DNA of 64,000 nt from Streptomyces nigrescens. Its GTDB lineage: Bacteria; Actinomycetota; Actinomycetes; Streptomycetales; Streptomycetaceae. Made by a program: the position numbers and the translations under genes. Position 1 is the stretch's first letter. Each line of letters opens with the position of its first letter. A model generated the notes under the pieces. That model made no database searches, had not been told where the DNA came from, and saw nothing but the letters and a program-made list of their open reading frames with translations. Shown here piece by piece: positions 50,155-58,542 of the stretch. Location of the stretch: positions 4,836,001 to 4,900,000 of the forward strand of contig AP026073.1 in NCBI GenBank assembly GCA_024349765.1. Direction: 5' to 3'.

Positions 50155-50473
50155 GGGACCTCCAGTGGCTGCGGCCGGTCGGCTCATTGAACAGCCAACC
50201 GCGGTGGTTCACCAGGTCGCGGGGCGCCCGAGCGGCCCGGCGGGACGTCCGACCGTACGTATCTCGGCCAATCACCGACGACCACTTTGCTCCGATCAAT
50301 GAGTCCATCCGGACCCCTCGGAGCCTTCAGGAGCACCTGCGTCCCTTCAGTGCTCCGATGTTTGTCGTGTTCGGGGGCTTCCGGTCGCGGGGCCGGGCCT
50401 GCACCATGCGGGAGGACACGGGAGGCGCGCGCCCGGTTCGCCGACGGGACCATCCGACCCGAGGGAGCGAGCG
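50155..50473. other. Divergent promoter region between acyl-CoA synthetase and fucosidase genes
   Basis: No gene is supported in this 319-bp gap. A TACGTA-containing stretch (about 50256-50261) lies midway, and GAGGGAGCGAGCG precedes the fucosidase ATG. No strong palindrome is visible. Confidence 0.5.
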
Positions 50474-52306
50474 ATGCACAGCCGCAGGAGACCGTTCCGG
50501 AGACCGCGAGTCGTGGTGGCGCTGGCTGCGCTGCTGCTGGCGGCGGTGGGCGGTTCGGGGGCCGCCGCCGCGCCCCCGCCGCGCCCCGCCGAGGGGCCCG
50601 GGACCAACCACGCGACCGACGACCCGTTCACCGCGCCGCGCACCGCGTGGTGGCGCACGGACCGCTTCGGGATGTTCATCCACTTCGGCGCGTACTCGAA
50701 CCTGGAGGGCGAGTACACCCGGCCGGACGGCTCGGTCTGCCGCAACGCGGAGTGGATCGAGCGCGAGTGCGGCATTCCGCGGGCGGAGTACGAGAAGCAG
50801 GCCGCCGCCTTCAACCCGTCCGGCTTCGACGCCGAGGCGATCGTCCGGGCCGCCAAGGACGCCGGGCAGCGCTACCTCGTCATCACCGCCAAGCACCACG
50901 ACGGCTATGCGATGTGGCCGACCCGGCAGAACACCTGGAACCTGCGGGACCACTCCGCGTTCGACAAGCGCCGCGACCTCCTCGCCGAGCTGAAGCGGGC
51001 CGCCGACGCCGCCGGCATCCGGCTCGGCTTCTACTACTCGATCTGGGACTGGCACGACCCGGACTTCGCCGACCCGGCGGCCTTCCCGCGGTACAAGAAG
51101 CGGATGTACGGCCAGCTCGCGGAGCTGATCGAGAACTACGACCCGGCGCTGCTGTGGTTCGACGGCGAGTGGGACGCGGACCGCCCCACCAACCGCTGGT
51201 CCCGACAGGACGGCGCCGAACTCCAGGCGTATCTGCACCGGCTGAAGCCGGACCTGATCGTCAACAACCGGGTCGGCAAGCGCGACGTGGTCGACGGTGA
51301 CTTCGGCACGCCGGAGCAGGAGATCCCCGCCGAGCCGGTGGACGGCCAGCTGTGGGAGAGCTGCATGACGCTCAACGACCACTGGGGGTACGCCCGTTAC
51401 GACGGCAACTGGAAGTCGCCGGCGACCGTCGTCCGCAATCTGCTGGACGTGGCGAGCCGGGGCGGCAACTACCTGCTGAACGTGGGCCCCGACCGGCTCG
51501 GCCGGATCCCGCAGCCGGCCGTCGACCGGTTGCGGGAGACCGGCCGCTGGTTGGCCGCGCACGGGCAGGGCGCCGCGGTGTACGGCGCCGGGCACACCGG
51601 ACTGGTCGCCGCGCCGTCGTGGGGCGCGGTCTCCCGGCGCGGCGACGAGCTGTACGCCTCGGTCACGTCGTGGCCCGCGGCCGGTGCGGCCCTCCACCTG
51701 ACCGCGCGGGCGCCCTTCCGGATCACGGCGGCCCGGGTGCTGGGCAGCGACCGGCGGGTGACGGTGGTCCCGGCCGGCGACGGCTACGACCTCACACCGT
51801 CGGGACCGGCCCCCGATCCGCCGGCGGGCGTCCTCCGGCTGACGATCGAGCCGCCGCCCGAGGCGCCGGCCGGCACCGGCACCGGACTGACCGCGCAGAG
51901 CTGGGCGAACGACTCCTTCACCGGCCCGCCCGCGGTGACCGGCGTCGACCCGACGGTGAACAAGTCCTACCGCTTCGACGGCTCACCGGATCCCGGCATC
52001 CCCGCCGATCACTTCAGCACCCGCTGGACCGGCTCCCTGCAGCCGCGCTTCGACGAGACGTACACCCTCACCACCGTCTCGGACGACACCGTGCGGCTGT
52101 GGCTCGACGGCCGGCTGCTGATCGACAGCGCGACGCCGCACGGCCCGAAGGTGGACAAGGCCACCGTCGCCCTGAAGGCCGGTCACCGGCACCGCATCCG
52201 GATCGACTACGCGGAGCGGACCGGCGAGGCGCACATGAAACTGCTGTGGTCGAGCCCGAGCCAGTCCCAGCAGATCGTGCCGCAGCGCCGGCTCTACCCG
52301 GACTGA
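50474..52306 (+). CDS. Secreted GH29 alpha-L-fucosidase with C-terminal PA14 domain
   Basis: A 610-residue exported enzyme. After a signal peptide (about 1-33) comes the GH29 barrel (about 50-385), with WWRTDRFGMFIHFGAYS, YLVITAKHHDGYAMW, the nucleophile aspartate in ALLWFDGEW and GGNYLLNVGPDRLG. A beta-sandwich follows, then a PA14 carbohydrate-binding domain at about 460-605 (YTLTTVSDDTVRLWLDGRLLI). It should release L-fucose from glycans or xyloglucan outside the cell. The start ATG follows GAGGGAG. A large hairpin terminator follows the stop. With the GH92 enzyme at 36 kb it suggests growth on host or plant glycoconjugates. Confidence 0.95.
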   Translation: MHSRRRPFRRPRVVVALAALLLAAVGGSGAAAAPPPRPAEGPGTNHATDDPFTAPRTAWWRTDRFGMFIHFGAYSNLEGEYTRPDGSVCRNAEWIERECGIPRAEYEKQAAAFNPSGFDAEAIVRAAKDAGQRYLVITAKHHDGYAMWPTRQNTWNLRDHSAFDKRRDLLAELKRAADAAGIRLGFYYSIWDWHDPDFADPAAFPRYKKRMYGQLAELIENYDPALLWFDGEWDADRPTNRWSRQDGAELQAYLHRLKPDLIVNNRVGKRDVVDGDFGTPEQEIPAEPVDGQLWESCMTLNDHWGYARYDGNWKSPATVVRNLLDVASRGGNYLLNVGPDRLGRIPQPAVDRLRETGRWLAAHGQGAAVYGAGHTGLVAAPSWGAVSRRGDELYASVTSWPAAGAALHLTARAPFRITAARVLGSDRRVTVVPAGDGYDLTPSGPAPDPPAGVLRLTIEPPPEAPAGTGTGLTAQSWANDSFTGPPAVTGVDPTVNKSYRFDGSPDPGIPADHFSTRWTGSLQPRFDETYTLTTVSDDTVRLWLDGRLLIDSATPHGPKVDKATVALKAGHRHRIRIDYAERTGEAHMKLLWSSPSQSQQIVPQRRLYPD

Positions 52307-52362
52307 TCGCCGGCCGCGCGGCCCGGGCGACGCCGGTGCACCCGCCGTCCGCGGCGCCTGAC

Positions 52363-52418
52363 CGGGCGTCGGCCCTGACCCTGGAGGGGGCTACCCCAAG
52401 GGTCAGGGCCGACGTCCG
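52363..52418. terminator. Large bidirectional terminator (about 20-bp stem)
   Basis: The arms 52363-52382 and 52399-52418 pair perfectly over 15 inner bases (GTCGGCCCTGACCCT with AGGGTCAGGGCCGAC) and continue outward with one G-U pair. The loop holds a small GGGG/CCCC stem. It ends the fucosidase gene and lies 5 bp from the stop of a minus-strand small frame. Confidence 0.9.
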
Positions 52419-52423
52419 AGCGG

Positions 52424-52612
52424 TCAGTCGATGCCGCGGAAGATGTGCGGCTCGCCGGGATCGTCGTCACAGCCGGCCAGCCGCACCGGCCCGCAGCGGT
52501 CCCAGACTTCGAGGTTACGGACTTCCTTGATCCGACCTGGTCGCTCGCCCGCCCGCTTCAGCCGGGGTTGCTTGGGTTGAACCTTGTGCACAGCCACCAC
52601 GCACTCCTTCAT
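52424..52612 (-). CDS. Possible small basic protein of unknown function
   Basis: A frame of up to 62 codons ends directly before the strong terminator, which supports a transcript from this side. The product is Lys/Arg-rich in its first half (HKVQPKQPRLKRAGERPGRI) and carries Cys at about 4, 40 and 48 with an acidic GCDDDPGEPH near the end. The ATG at 52610-52612 has no ribosome site. An AAGGAG inside the frame is 6 nt before a GTG codon at 52595-52597, which may be the true start (57 residues). I recognise no family. Confidence 0.4.
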   Translation of the reverse strand: MKECVVAVHKVQPKQPRLKRAGERPGRIKEVRNLEVWDRCGPVRLAGCDDDPGEPHIFRGID

Positions 52613-53025
52613 CGAGGTATTGGTCCGACGCGGTGGCGCCTCGCTTCACAGAGCGGGAAGTCGACCAAGGTTTGTGGCGTTCCCGCGACGGGCCAATGGT
52701 GTTGGCGTCTCCCAGATAGGTCGTCCGTCGACCCTCAGAGTAACTACGGCGCTCGCGCCGCGCTCGACGTTTTCCGGCGAGATGGTCATGTCGCCGGAAG
52801 GCGGGAATAGCACCCCCTCGGAAAATCGGGACGGCGCCCTTGGGACACGGGGACGGCGCCCTCGGGAAAACGGGACGGCGCCGCGGAAATGTGATGCACC
52901 TCATACACCCGAATGGCTCCCGGGTTGCTGCATTTGCCCCGATCCGTACGCTGGAGAGTGACTGGCGAGAGACCGCGCGGACGGAGTGTTCCCGGGTGCG
53001 CGGCGGCAGTGCTACCCATGGGCGG
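52613..53025. other. Leader region upstream of the LMF1-family gene
   Basis: GC content drops locally (about 52720-52830), which fits a promoter region. A triple tandem repeat lies at 52819-52883. Open frames through it are repeat-driven. The true start of the following membrane-protein gene could lie in the last 180 bp of this stretch. Confidence 0.5.
52819..52883. repeat. 21/22-bp tandem repeat, three units
   Basis: Three units end in CGGGACGGCGCC or GGGGACGGCGCC and differ mainly in the A-rich first half (GAAAAT, GACACG, GAAAAC). It lies about 140 bp upstream of the LMF1-family start. Confidence 0.8.
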
Positions 53026-54450
53026 GTGGCATGGTTCTCGGATTCCGGTTACTGGCTCGGCCGGCTGGTCTTCCAGCGGCTGCTGGCCGTTCTCTACCTG
53101 CTCGCGTTCCTCGCGGCGCTACGTCAGTTCCGGGCGCTCATGGGGGCGCGCGGGATGCTCCCGGTGCCCGAGTACGTGGCCCGGGTGCCGTTCCGCTCGG
53201 CGCCCTCGGTGTTCCACTGGCGCTACTCGGACCGCCTCTTCGCGGGCTGGTGCCGGTGCGGGTTGGTGCTGTCGGCGGCGGTGGCGGCGGGTGCCGCGGA
53301 CGCCGTGCCGCTCTGGGCGTCGATGGTGCTGTGGGCCGTGCTCTGGGCGCTGTACCTGTCCATCGTGAACGTCGGGCAGACCTGGTACAGCTTCGGCTGG
53401 GAATCGCTGCTGCTGGAGTCGGGCTCCCTGGCGGTGTTCCTCGGCAACGCCGACACCGCGCCGCCGGTGCTGATCATGTGGCTGCTGCGCTGGGTGCTGT
53501 TCCGGGTGGAATTCGGTGCCGGCCTGATCAAGATGCGCGGTGACCGCTGCTGGCGGGACCTGACCTGCCTCTACTACCACCACGAGACCCAGCCGATGCC
53601 CGGCCCGCTGAGCTGGTTCTTCCACCATCTGCCCAAGCCCCTGCACAAGGTCGAGGTGGCCGCCAACCACGTCGCCCAACTCGGCCTGCCCGTGCTGCTG
53701 TTCACCCCGCAGCCGATCGCCGGCTGGGCCGCCGCCGCGATGGTCGTCACCCAGCTGTGGCTGGTGCTGTCCGGCAACTTCGCCTGGCTGAACTGGGTCA
53801 CCATCGCGCTCGCCGCGTCGGTCGCCGCACCCCTGTGGGCGCGGCCCGATGTGCCGCTGCCCACCCCTCCGCTCTGGTTCGAGGTCCTGGTCCTGATCGC
53901 CACCGCCGGCGTCGCCTGGCTCAGCTACCGCCCGGCCCGCAACCTGCTCACCCGGCAGCAGATGATGAACACCTCCTACGAGGCGCTGCACCTGGTCAAC
54001 TCCTACGGTGCCTTCGGCAGCATCACCCGGGTGCGCCGGGAGATCGTCATCGAGGGCACGGCGGACGCGGTGACCGGGCCCGGGACGACCTGGCAGGCGT
54101 ACGAGTTCCACGGCAAGCCGGGCGACGTGCGCCGGGTGCCGCGTCAGTTCGCGCCGTATCACCTGCGGCTGGACTGGCTGATGTGGTTCGCCGCGCTGTC
54201 CCCCGCCTACGCGCGGTCCTGGTTCGTACCGCTCGTGGCGCGGCTGCTGGAGAACGACCGGGACACCCTGCGGCTGCTGCGCACCAATCCGTTCCCCGAC
54301 CTGCCGCCGGCCCGGATCCGGGCCCGGGTCTTCCGCTACCGCTTCACGACCTGGCGGGAACGGCGGGAGACCGGAGCGTGGTGGCACCGGACCGAGGAGC
54401 GGGAGTTCCTGGCGCCGATCGGGCGGTCAGCTCTGTCCGGAAGGCGATGA
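53026..54450 (+). CDS. Lipase maturation factor (LMF1) family membrane protein
   Basis: A multi-span membrane protein of about 474 residues. The LMF1 signature is clear: TWYSFGWESLLLESG, FGAGLIKMRGDRCWRDLTCLYYHHETQPMP and LSWFFHHLPKPLHKVEVAANH. A C-terminal soluble domain of the family follows (WQAYEFHGKPGDVRRVP, LDWLMWFAAL). In animals LMF1 matures secreted lipases in the ER; the bacterial role is not established. I place the start at GTG 53026 where the first conserved segment begins; earlier GTG/ATG codons in frame are possible. The last 107 bp overlap the convergent TPR gene. Confidence 0.92.
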   Translation: MAWFSDSGYWLGRLVFQRLLAVLYLLAFLAALRQFRALMGARGMLPVPEYVARVPFRSAPSVFHWRYSDRLFAGWCRCGLVLSAAVAAGAADAVPLWASMVLWAVLWALYLSIVNVGQTWYSFGWESLLLESGSLAVFLGNADTAPPVLIMWLLRWVLFRVEFGAGLIKMRGDRCWRDLTCLYYHHETQPMPGPLSWFFHHLPKPLHKVEVAANHVAQLGLPVLLFTPQPIAGWAAAAMVVTQLWLVLSGNFAWLNWVTIALAASVAAPLWARPDVPLPTPPLWFEVLVLIATAGVAWLSYRPARNLLTRQQMMNTSYEALHLVNSYGAFGSITRVRREIVIEGTADAVTGPGTTWQAYEFHGKPGDVRRVPRQFAPYHLRLDWLMWFAALSPAYARSWFVPLVARLLENDRDTLRLLRTNPFPDLPPARIRARVFRYRFTTWRERRETGAWWHRTEEREFLAPIGRSALSGRR

Positions 54451-55432
54451 CCATGGCGCGCGCATGGCGCAGTCCTATGCGGGCGAACTCCTGCTCCAGC
54501 ACGGCGAGTTCGGACAGCGTCTCGTCCAGGTCGTGGCCGAGCCGGGCGCGGGACTTGGCCAGCCCCAGCCGGGACAGCGCCTCCCCGCGCGGCTCCTGCA
54601 TCGCGCGGAACTCCCCCAGCGAGAGGGTGTAGGTGTCCCGGGCCGCGGCGTAACGGCCCGCGCGGTACAGCACGTTGCCGCGCATCTTGTGGTTGTAGGC
54701 GAGCGCGCTGGCCAGGTCCATCCGGCGGCAGACCGCCTCCGCCTCGGACAGCAGCGTGAGCGCCCGCTCGGTCTCGCCCCGCACCGACAGCACATCGGCG
54801 ACCCCCCGCAGCGACCAGGCGCGGCCCCGGGCGTCATCGCCCTCCTCGGCTATCCGGGCGGACTCCTCGAACAGCTCCAGGGCCTTGTCGTGGTCGCCGG
54901 TGTTGCGGTGCATCTGGGCGATGCCGGACATCGCCCAGACCGTGTGCCGGGTCTCGCCGTGCGCCCGCGCCTGGGCGAGGAGCTGCTCGTGGAGCTCGGC
55001 GACCGCGGCGTAATCGCCCTGTATGCGGCCGGTCTCGGCGAGTCCGGCGAGCGCGTAGCCGTGTGCGAGGCGGTCGCCGCCGCGGTCGGCCAGCGCGACG
55101 GCGTGGGTGAGCAGCCGGCGGGCCAGCGGCAGCGTGCCGCACTGGCGGGCCAGCGTGCCGCCGCTCCACAGCGCCCAGGCCATGGCGCCGGCGTCACCCG
55201 CGCTCCGGGCGCTGCGGTAGCTCTCCCGCCAGGCGTCGTTGGCCTCGGCGACCCGGCCGAGCCGCCGGTTGGCCTCGGCGACCGCGAGCCCGGCCCGGGC
55301 CCGCTCCAGCGCCGTGCCCGCCTCGGTGCGCGCCCGGCTCGCCGTGGCCAGCACCTCCTCGTAGGACGAATTCACGCCCAGTGCCGCGCCCAGCTCGCCC
55401 TGGTATTCCGGTGCGAACGCCTTGCCGTACAT
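54344..55432 (-). CDS. Tetratricopeptide-repeat protein
   Basis: A 362-residue soluble protein made mostly of TPR helical pairs: about seven to eight repeats of roughly 38-40 residues from residue 40 to 330 (for example GDHDKALELFEESARIAEEGDD and AGRYAAARDTYTLSLGEF). There is no HTH, kinase or NB-ARC domain, so it is a stand-alone TPR scaffold, perhaps a remnant of the larger SARP/AfsR-type architecture. The C-terminal 30 residues are low complexity and lie in the 107 bp overlapped by the LMF1 gene. The start ATG at 55430-55432 has GAGAGG upstream. Confidence 0.88.
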   Translation of the reverse strand: MYGKAFAPEYQGELGAALGVNSSYEEVLATASRARTEAGTALERARAGLAVAEANRRLGRVAEANDAWRESYRSARSAGDAGAMAWALWSGGTLARQCGTLPLARRLLTHAVALADRGGDRLAHGYALAGLAETGRIQGDYAAVAELHEQLLAQARAHGETRHTVWAMSGIAQMHRNTGDHDKALELFEESARIAEEGDDARGRAWSLRGVADVLSVRGETERALTLLSEAEAVCRRMDLASALAYNHKMRGNVLYRAGRYAAARDTYTLSLGEFRAMQEPRGEALSRLGLAKSRARLGHDLDETLSELAVLEQEFARIGLRHARAMVIAFRTELTARSAPGTPAPRSGATTLRSPAVPARS

Positions 55433-55577
55433 CAATCCGGGACCTCTCGATCATTTCCGTGCTTGATCACGAAAGTACGAGCGATCGGGGGTCCGGCGAA
55501 TCAACCCACGTATGGGTCCTTCCGTACAACTGGAGTGCTACGCAAGGGGTACCTGGTCATCTTGCGGATGTAGGGGT

Positions 55578-55600
55578 CTCTCAGGGTCGAACCCTGAGAG
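55578..55600. other. Perfect 10-bp hairpin (tRNA T-arm-like)
   Basis: CTCTCAGGGT-CGA-ACCCTGAGAG forms a 10-bp stem with a 3-nt loop, 93 bp upstream of the lactonase start. The core GGGTCGAACCC looks like a tRNA T-arm with a shortened loop, but no other tRNA parts are found. A second small inverted repeat (ACCCA-CGTA-TGGGT, 55504-55517) lies nearby. Confidence 0.6.
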
Positions 55601-55692
55601 GGCAAGGCGCAGACGCGCTCCGAGCCGTTGCACCCTGCGCAATTCGGGTTGCAGCTCTTGCCGACGCGGGCGGGGCGGGCCACCCTGCTCCC

Positions 55693-56910
55693 ATGACGGA
55701 AGCGCGCACGGATTCGCGTACAGGGGCGGCGGCCGGACCCGGGATCGGCCGCCGCCGGTTCCTCGGGACCGTGGCGGCGGGGGTGACCGCGGCCGCCGGT
55801 GCGGGGGTGCTGACCGTCGGCGACGCGGCGCCCGCCCGGGCCGGACGCCCTGCCGCCCGTCGTCCGCACGGCCCCCGCCCGCTCTTCCTGGGCACCTACA
55901 CGTCGAAGGAGGGCGGCGGCACCGGCATCGGCCTGGCCACGTACGACACCGCGACCGGCCGGATCACCGCCACCGGCGTGGTCACCGGCGTCCCCGACCC
56001 GTCCTACCTCGCCCTCGCCCCGTCCGGCCGCACCCTCTACGCGGTCGACGAGCAGCAGGACGGCCAGGTGACCGCCCTCGCGCTGGCACCGGACGGCCCG
56101 CCCACCGTGCTGGGCGCCCGGTCCACCGGCGGGGCCGGCCCCTGCCATCTGTCGGTGCACCCCGGCGGGCGCTGGCTGCTGAGCGCCAATTACCTCTCGG
56201 GCAGCGTGGCCGTCCACCCGATCGACCGGGCCACCGGAGCCCTCGGCGCGCGCACGGACCTGGTCACCCACAGCGCTCCCCCGCCCGGCCCCGGACAGGA
56301 CGGGCCGCACGCCCACCAGATCATCACCGGCCCCGACGGCCGCCACGTCCTCGCCGTCGACCTCGGCAACGACACCGTCTACAGCTACCGGCTCGATCCC
56401 ACGGCCGGAAAACTGACCCAGGTGTCGGCCGCGTCCCTGCGCCCCGGCGCCGGCCCCCGGCATCTCACCTTCCACCCCACCGGCGACTTCGCCTATCTGG
56501 CCAACGAGGTGGACAACACGGTGGTGGTCTGCCGCTACGACCGCCGGACCGGGCGGCTGACACCCGGCGCACCGCAGTCCACCGGGACCGGCCCGGGCAC
56601 CAGCTATCCGGCCCAGATCCTGGTCACCGCCAACGGGCGATACGCGTTCCTCGCCAATCGCGGCCACAACAGCCTCACCCGCTACGCCGTGGCGGCGGGC
56701 GGCGCGCGGCTCGTGCTGCTGGACACCGTGCCCGTGGGCGGCGACTTCCCCCGGCAGATCGCCTTCTCCCCGGACGAGCGGTGGCTCTTCGCCGCCAACC
56801 AGAAGTCCGGCACGGTCACGGTCTTCTCCGTCACGGCCCGCACCGGGACCCTGACCCCCGTAGGGGAACCCTTCGCCGCGCCCCTCCCCGTCTGCGCCCT
56901 CCCCCTCTGA
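55693..56910 (+). CDS. Tat-exported lactonase-family beta-propeller protein
   Basis: A 405-residue protein with a twin-arginine signal (GRRRFLGTVAAG, hydrophobic to about 48). A seven-bladed propeller of the Pgl/YbhE lactonase family (PF10282) starts at PLFLGTYTSKEGGGTGIGL and includes PCHLSVHPGGRWLLSANY, GPHAHQIITGPDGRHVLAVD and PRQIAFSPDERWLFAAN. Cytosolic relatives hydrolyse 6-phosphogluconolactone; with export the substrate is probably another lactone or wall sugar. The start ATG at 55693 places the Tat motif correctly. It appears monocistronic. Confidence 0.93.
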   Translation: MTEARTDSRTGAAAGPGIGRRRFLGTVAAGVTAAAGAGVLTVGDAAPARAGRPAARRPHGPRPLFLGTYTSKEGGGTGIGLATYDTATGRITATGVVTGVPDPSYLALAPSGRTLYAVDEQQDGQVTALALAPDGPPTVLGARSTGGAGPCHLSVHPGGRWLLSANYLSGSVAVHPIDRATGALGARTDLVTHSAPPPGPGQDGPHAHQIITGPDGRHVLAVDLGNDTVYSYRLDPTAGKLTQVSAASLRPGAGPRHLTFHPTGDFAYLANEVDNTVVVCRYDRRTGRLTPGAPQSTGTGPGTSYPAQILVTANGRYAFLANRGHNSLTRYAVAAGGARLVLLDTVPVGGDFPRQIAFSPDERWLFAANQKSGTVTVFSVTARTGTLTPVGEPFAAPLPVCALPL

Positions 56911-57001
56911 ACGCCCGGCCCCGCCCCGCGTTCTCGCGCCCGTCCGCTCCGAAACACCGCGGCAACAGTCCCGCAGGGTTGGCCGATTAGCGTCGCCCCC
57001 C

Positions 57002-58432
57002 ATGAGCGCCAAGGCAGCAGCAGGGAAAGCGACACCGCACACCACCCCGGCGGAACGGACGGACCGGACGGAACAGACGGAGCGGAGCGGTCTCCGGCAC
57101 ACCCTCAAGCGCCGCCACATGCAGTTGATCGCGCTGGGCGGGGTCATCGGCGCCGGGCTGTTCGTGGGCAGCGGGGTCGTCATCCGGTCCACCGGCCCGG
57201 CCGCCGTGCTCTCCTTCCTGGCGGCCGGCACCCTGACCGTACTGATCATGCGGATGCTGGCCGAGATGACCGTGGCCCGCCCCGTGCCGGGGTCCTTCTA
57301 CGTCCATGTCCGCGAGACCCTGGGACCGCGTGCCGGGTTCGCCGTCGGCTGGCTGTACTGGTACTTCTTCGTGATCGTGGTCGCCGTGGAGGCGGTGGCG
57401 GGCGGCCGCATCGTCCAACTCTGGCTGCCCGGAGCGCCGTTGTGGGCGATCAGCCTGGTCCTGATGGCGCTGCTGACCGCCACCAACATGGTGTCGGCGC
57501 GCTCCTACGGGGAGTTCGAGTACTGGTTCTCGTCCGTCAAGGTCCTCGCGATCGTCGTCTTCCTCTTCCTCGGCGCGCTGTACGTACTGGGGCTCTGGCC
57601 GCACGCGCACGGCGGGCTGGCCCTGCTCACCGCGCACGGCGGGTTCGCCCCGGCAGGGCTCGGCGCGGTGCTGACCGCCGTGGTGCCCTGCATCGGCTTC
57701 TTCACCGGCGCGGAGATCGTGACCATCGCGGCGGCCGAGTCGGTCGAGCCGGAGCGGGCGGTGGCGGACGCGATCCGTTCGATCGTCCTGCGGGTGGTGG
57801 CGTTCTACGTCCTGTCGGTCTTCGTGGTGGTGGCGGTGGTGCCGTGGACCTCGAAGGCGATCGAGGTCAGTCCGTACGCGGCGGTGCTGGACCGGCTCGC
57901 GGTACCGGCGGCCGGCACGGTCATGAACGCCGTGGTCCTCGTCGCCGTGCTCTCCTGCCTCAACTCCGCGCTCTACACGTCCTCCCGGATGCTGTTCGCC
58001 CTCACCCGCAACGGGGACGCGCCCCGCGGCATGAGCAAGGTCAGCGCGAGCGGTGTGCCCCACCGGGCGCTGCTCGCCGGCACCTCGGTCGGCTACCTCT
58101 CGGTGATCGCCGCGTGGATCTCCCCCGACGTCGTCTTCACGTTCCTGATCAACTCCTACGGCGCCATCGCCCTGTTCGTCTATCTGGCGATCGCCGTGGC
58201 CCAGCTCCGCATGCGCCGCACCCTGGAACGCACCGAGCCGTCCCGCCTCACCCTGAAGATGTGGCTCTTCCCCTGGCTCAGCCGTCTCACGGTCGCCCTG
58301 CTCACCCTGGTGATCCTCACCATGGCCTTCCTCCCCACCACCCGCCCCCAGTTCTGGCTCAGCCTGCTGACGGTCGCCGTGGTCCTCACCGCCTACGAAG
58401 TCCGCCGCCGGGGGACGCGGGACACCGCCTGA
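57002..58432 (+). CDS. Amino-acid permease (APC superfamily, AAT type)
   Basis: A 476-residue membrane protein with 12 predicted spans after a hydrophilic 35-residue Thr/Arg/Glu-rich leader. The AAT signature is present: LKRRHMQLIALGGVIGAGLFVGSG, then MLAEMTVARPVPGSFY and PCIGFFTGAEIVTIAAAES, closest to the GabP/AnsP/LysP branch. It likely imports an amino acid or GABA by proton symport; the ligand is not readable. The start ATG at 57002 lacks a strong ribosome site. It is followed after 110 bp by a sensor kinase gene on the same strand. Confidence 0.94.
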   Translation: MSAKAAAGKATPHTTPAERTDRTEQTERSGLRHTLKRRHMQLIALGGVIGAGLFVGSGVVIRSTGPAAVLSFLAAGTLTVLIMRMLAEMTVARPVPGSFYVHVRETLGPRAGFAVGWLYWYFFVIVVAVEAVAGGRIVQLWLPGAPLWAISLVLMALLTATNMVSARSYGEFEYWFSSVKVLAIVVFLFLGALYVLGLWPHAHGGLALLTAHGGFAPAGLGAVLTAVVPCIGFFTGAEIVTIAAAESVEPERAVADAIRSIVLRVVAFYVLSVFVVVAVVPWTSKAIEVSPYAAVLDRLAVPAAGTVMNAVVLVAVLSCLNSALYTSSRMLFALTRNGDAPRGMSKVSASGVPHRALLAGTSVGYLSVIAAWISPDVVFTFLINSYGAIALFVYLAIAVAQLRMRRTLERTEPSRLTLKMWLFPWLSRLTVALLTLVILTMAFLPTTRPQFWLSLLTVAVVLTAYEVRRRGTRDTA

Positions 58433-58542
58433 ACCCGGGGAACGGGATTCCTTCCTTACCGCCGGTTTACCACTCATTTGCGCAGGATGGGGGCGAGAAG
58501 GCAACTGCCCCGCGCCGTGGGGCATCTGAGGGAGGACCAGTC

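Noticed and set aside
55578-55600. A tRNA gene suggested by GGGTCGAACCC
   Set aside because: No acceptor, D or anticodon arms can be folded around it and the loop is too short; it is only a hairpin.
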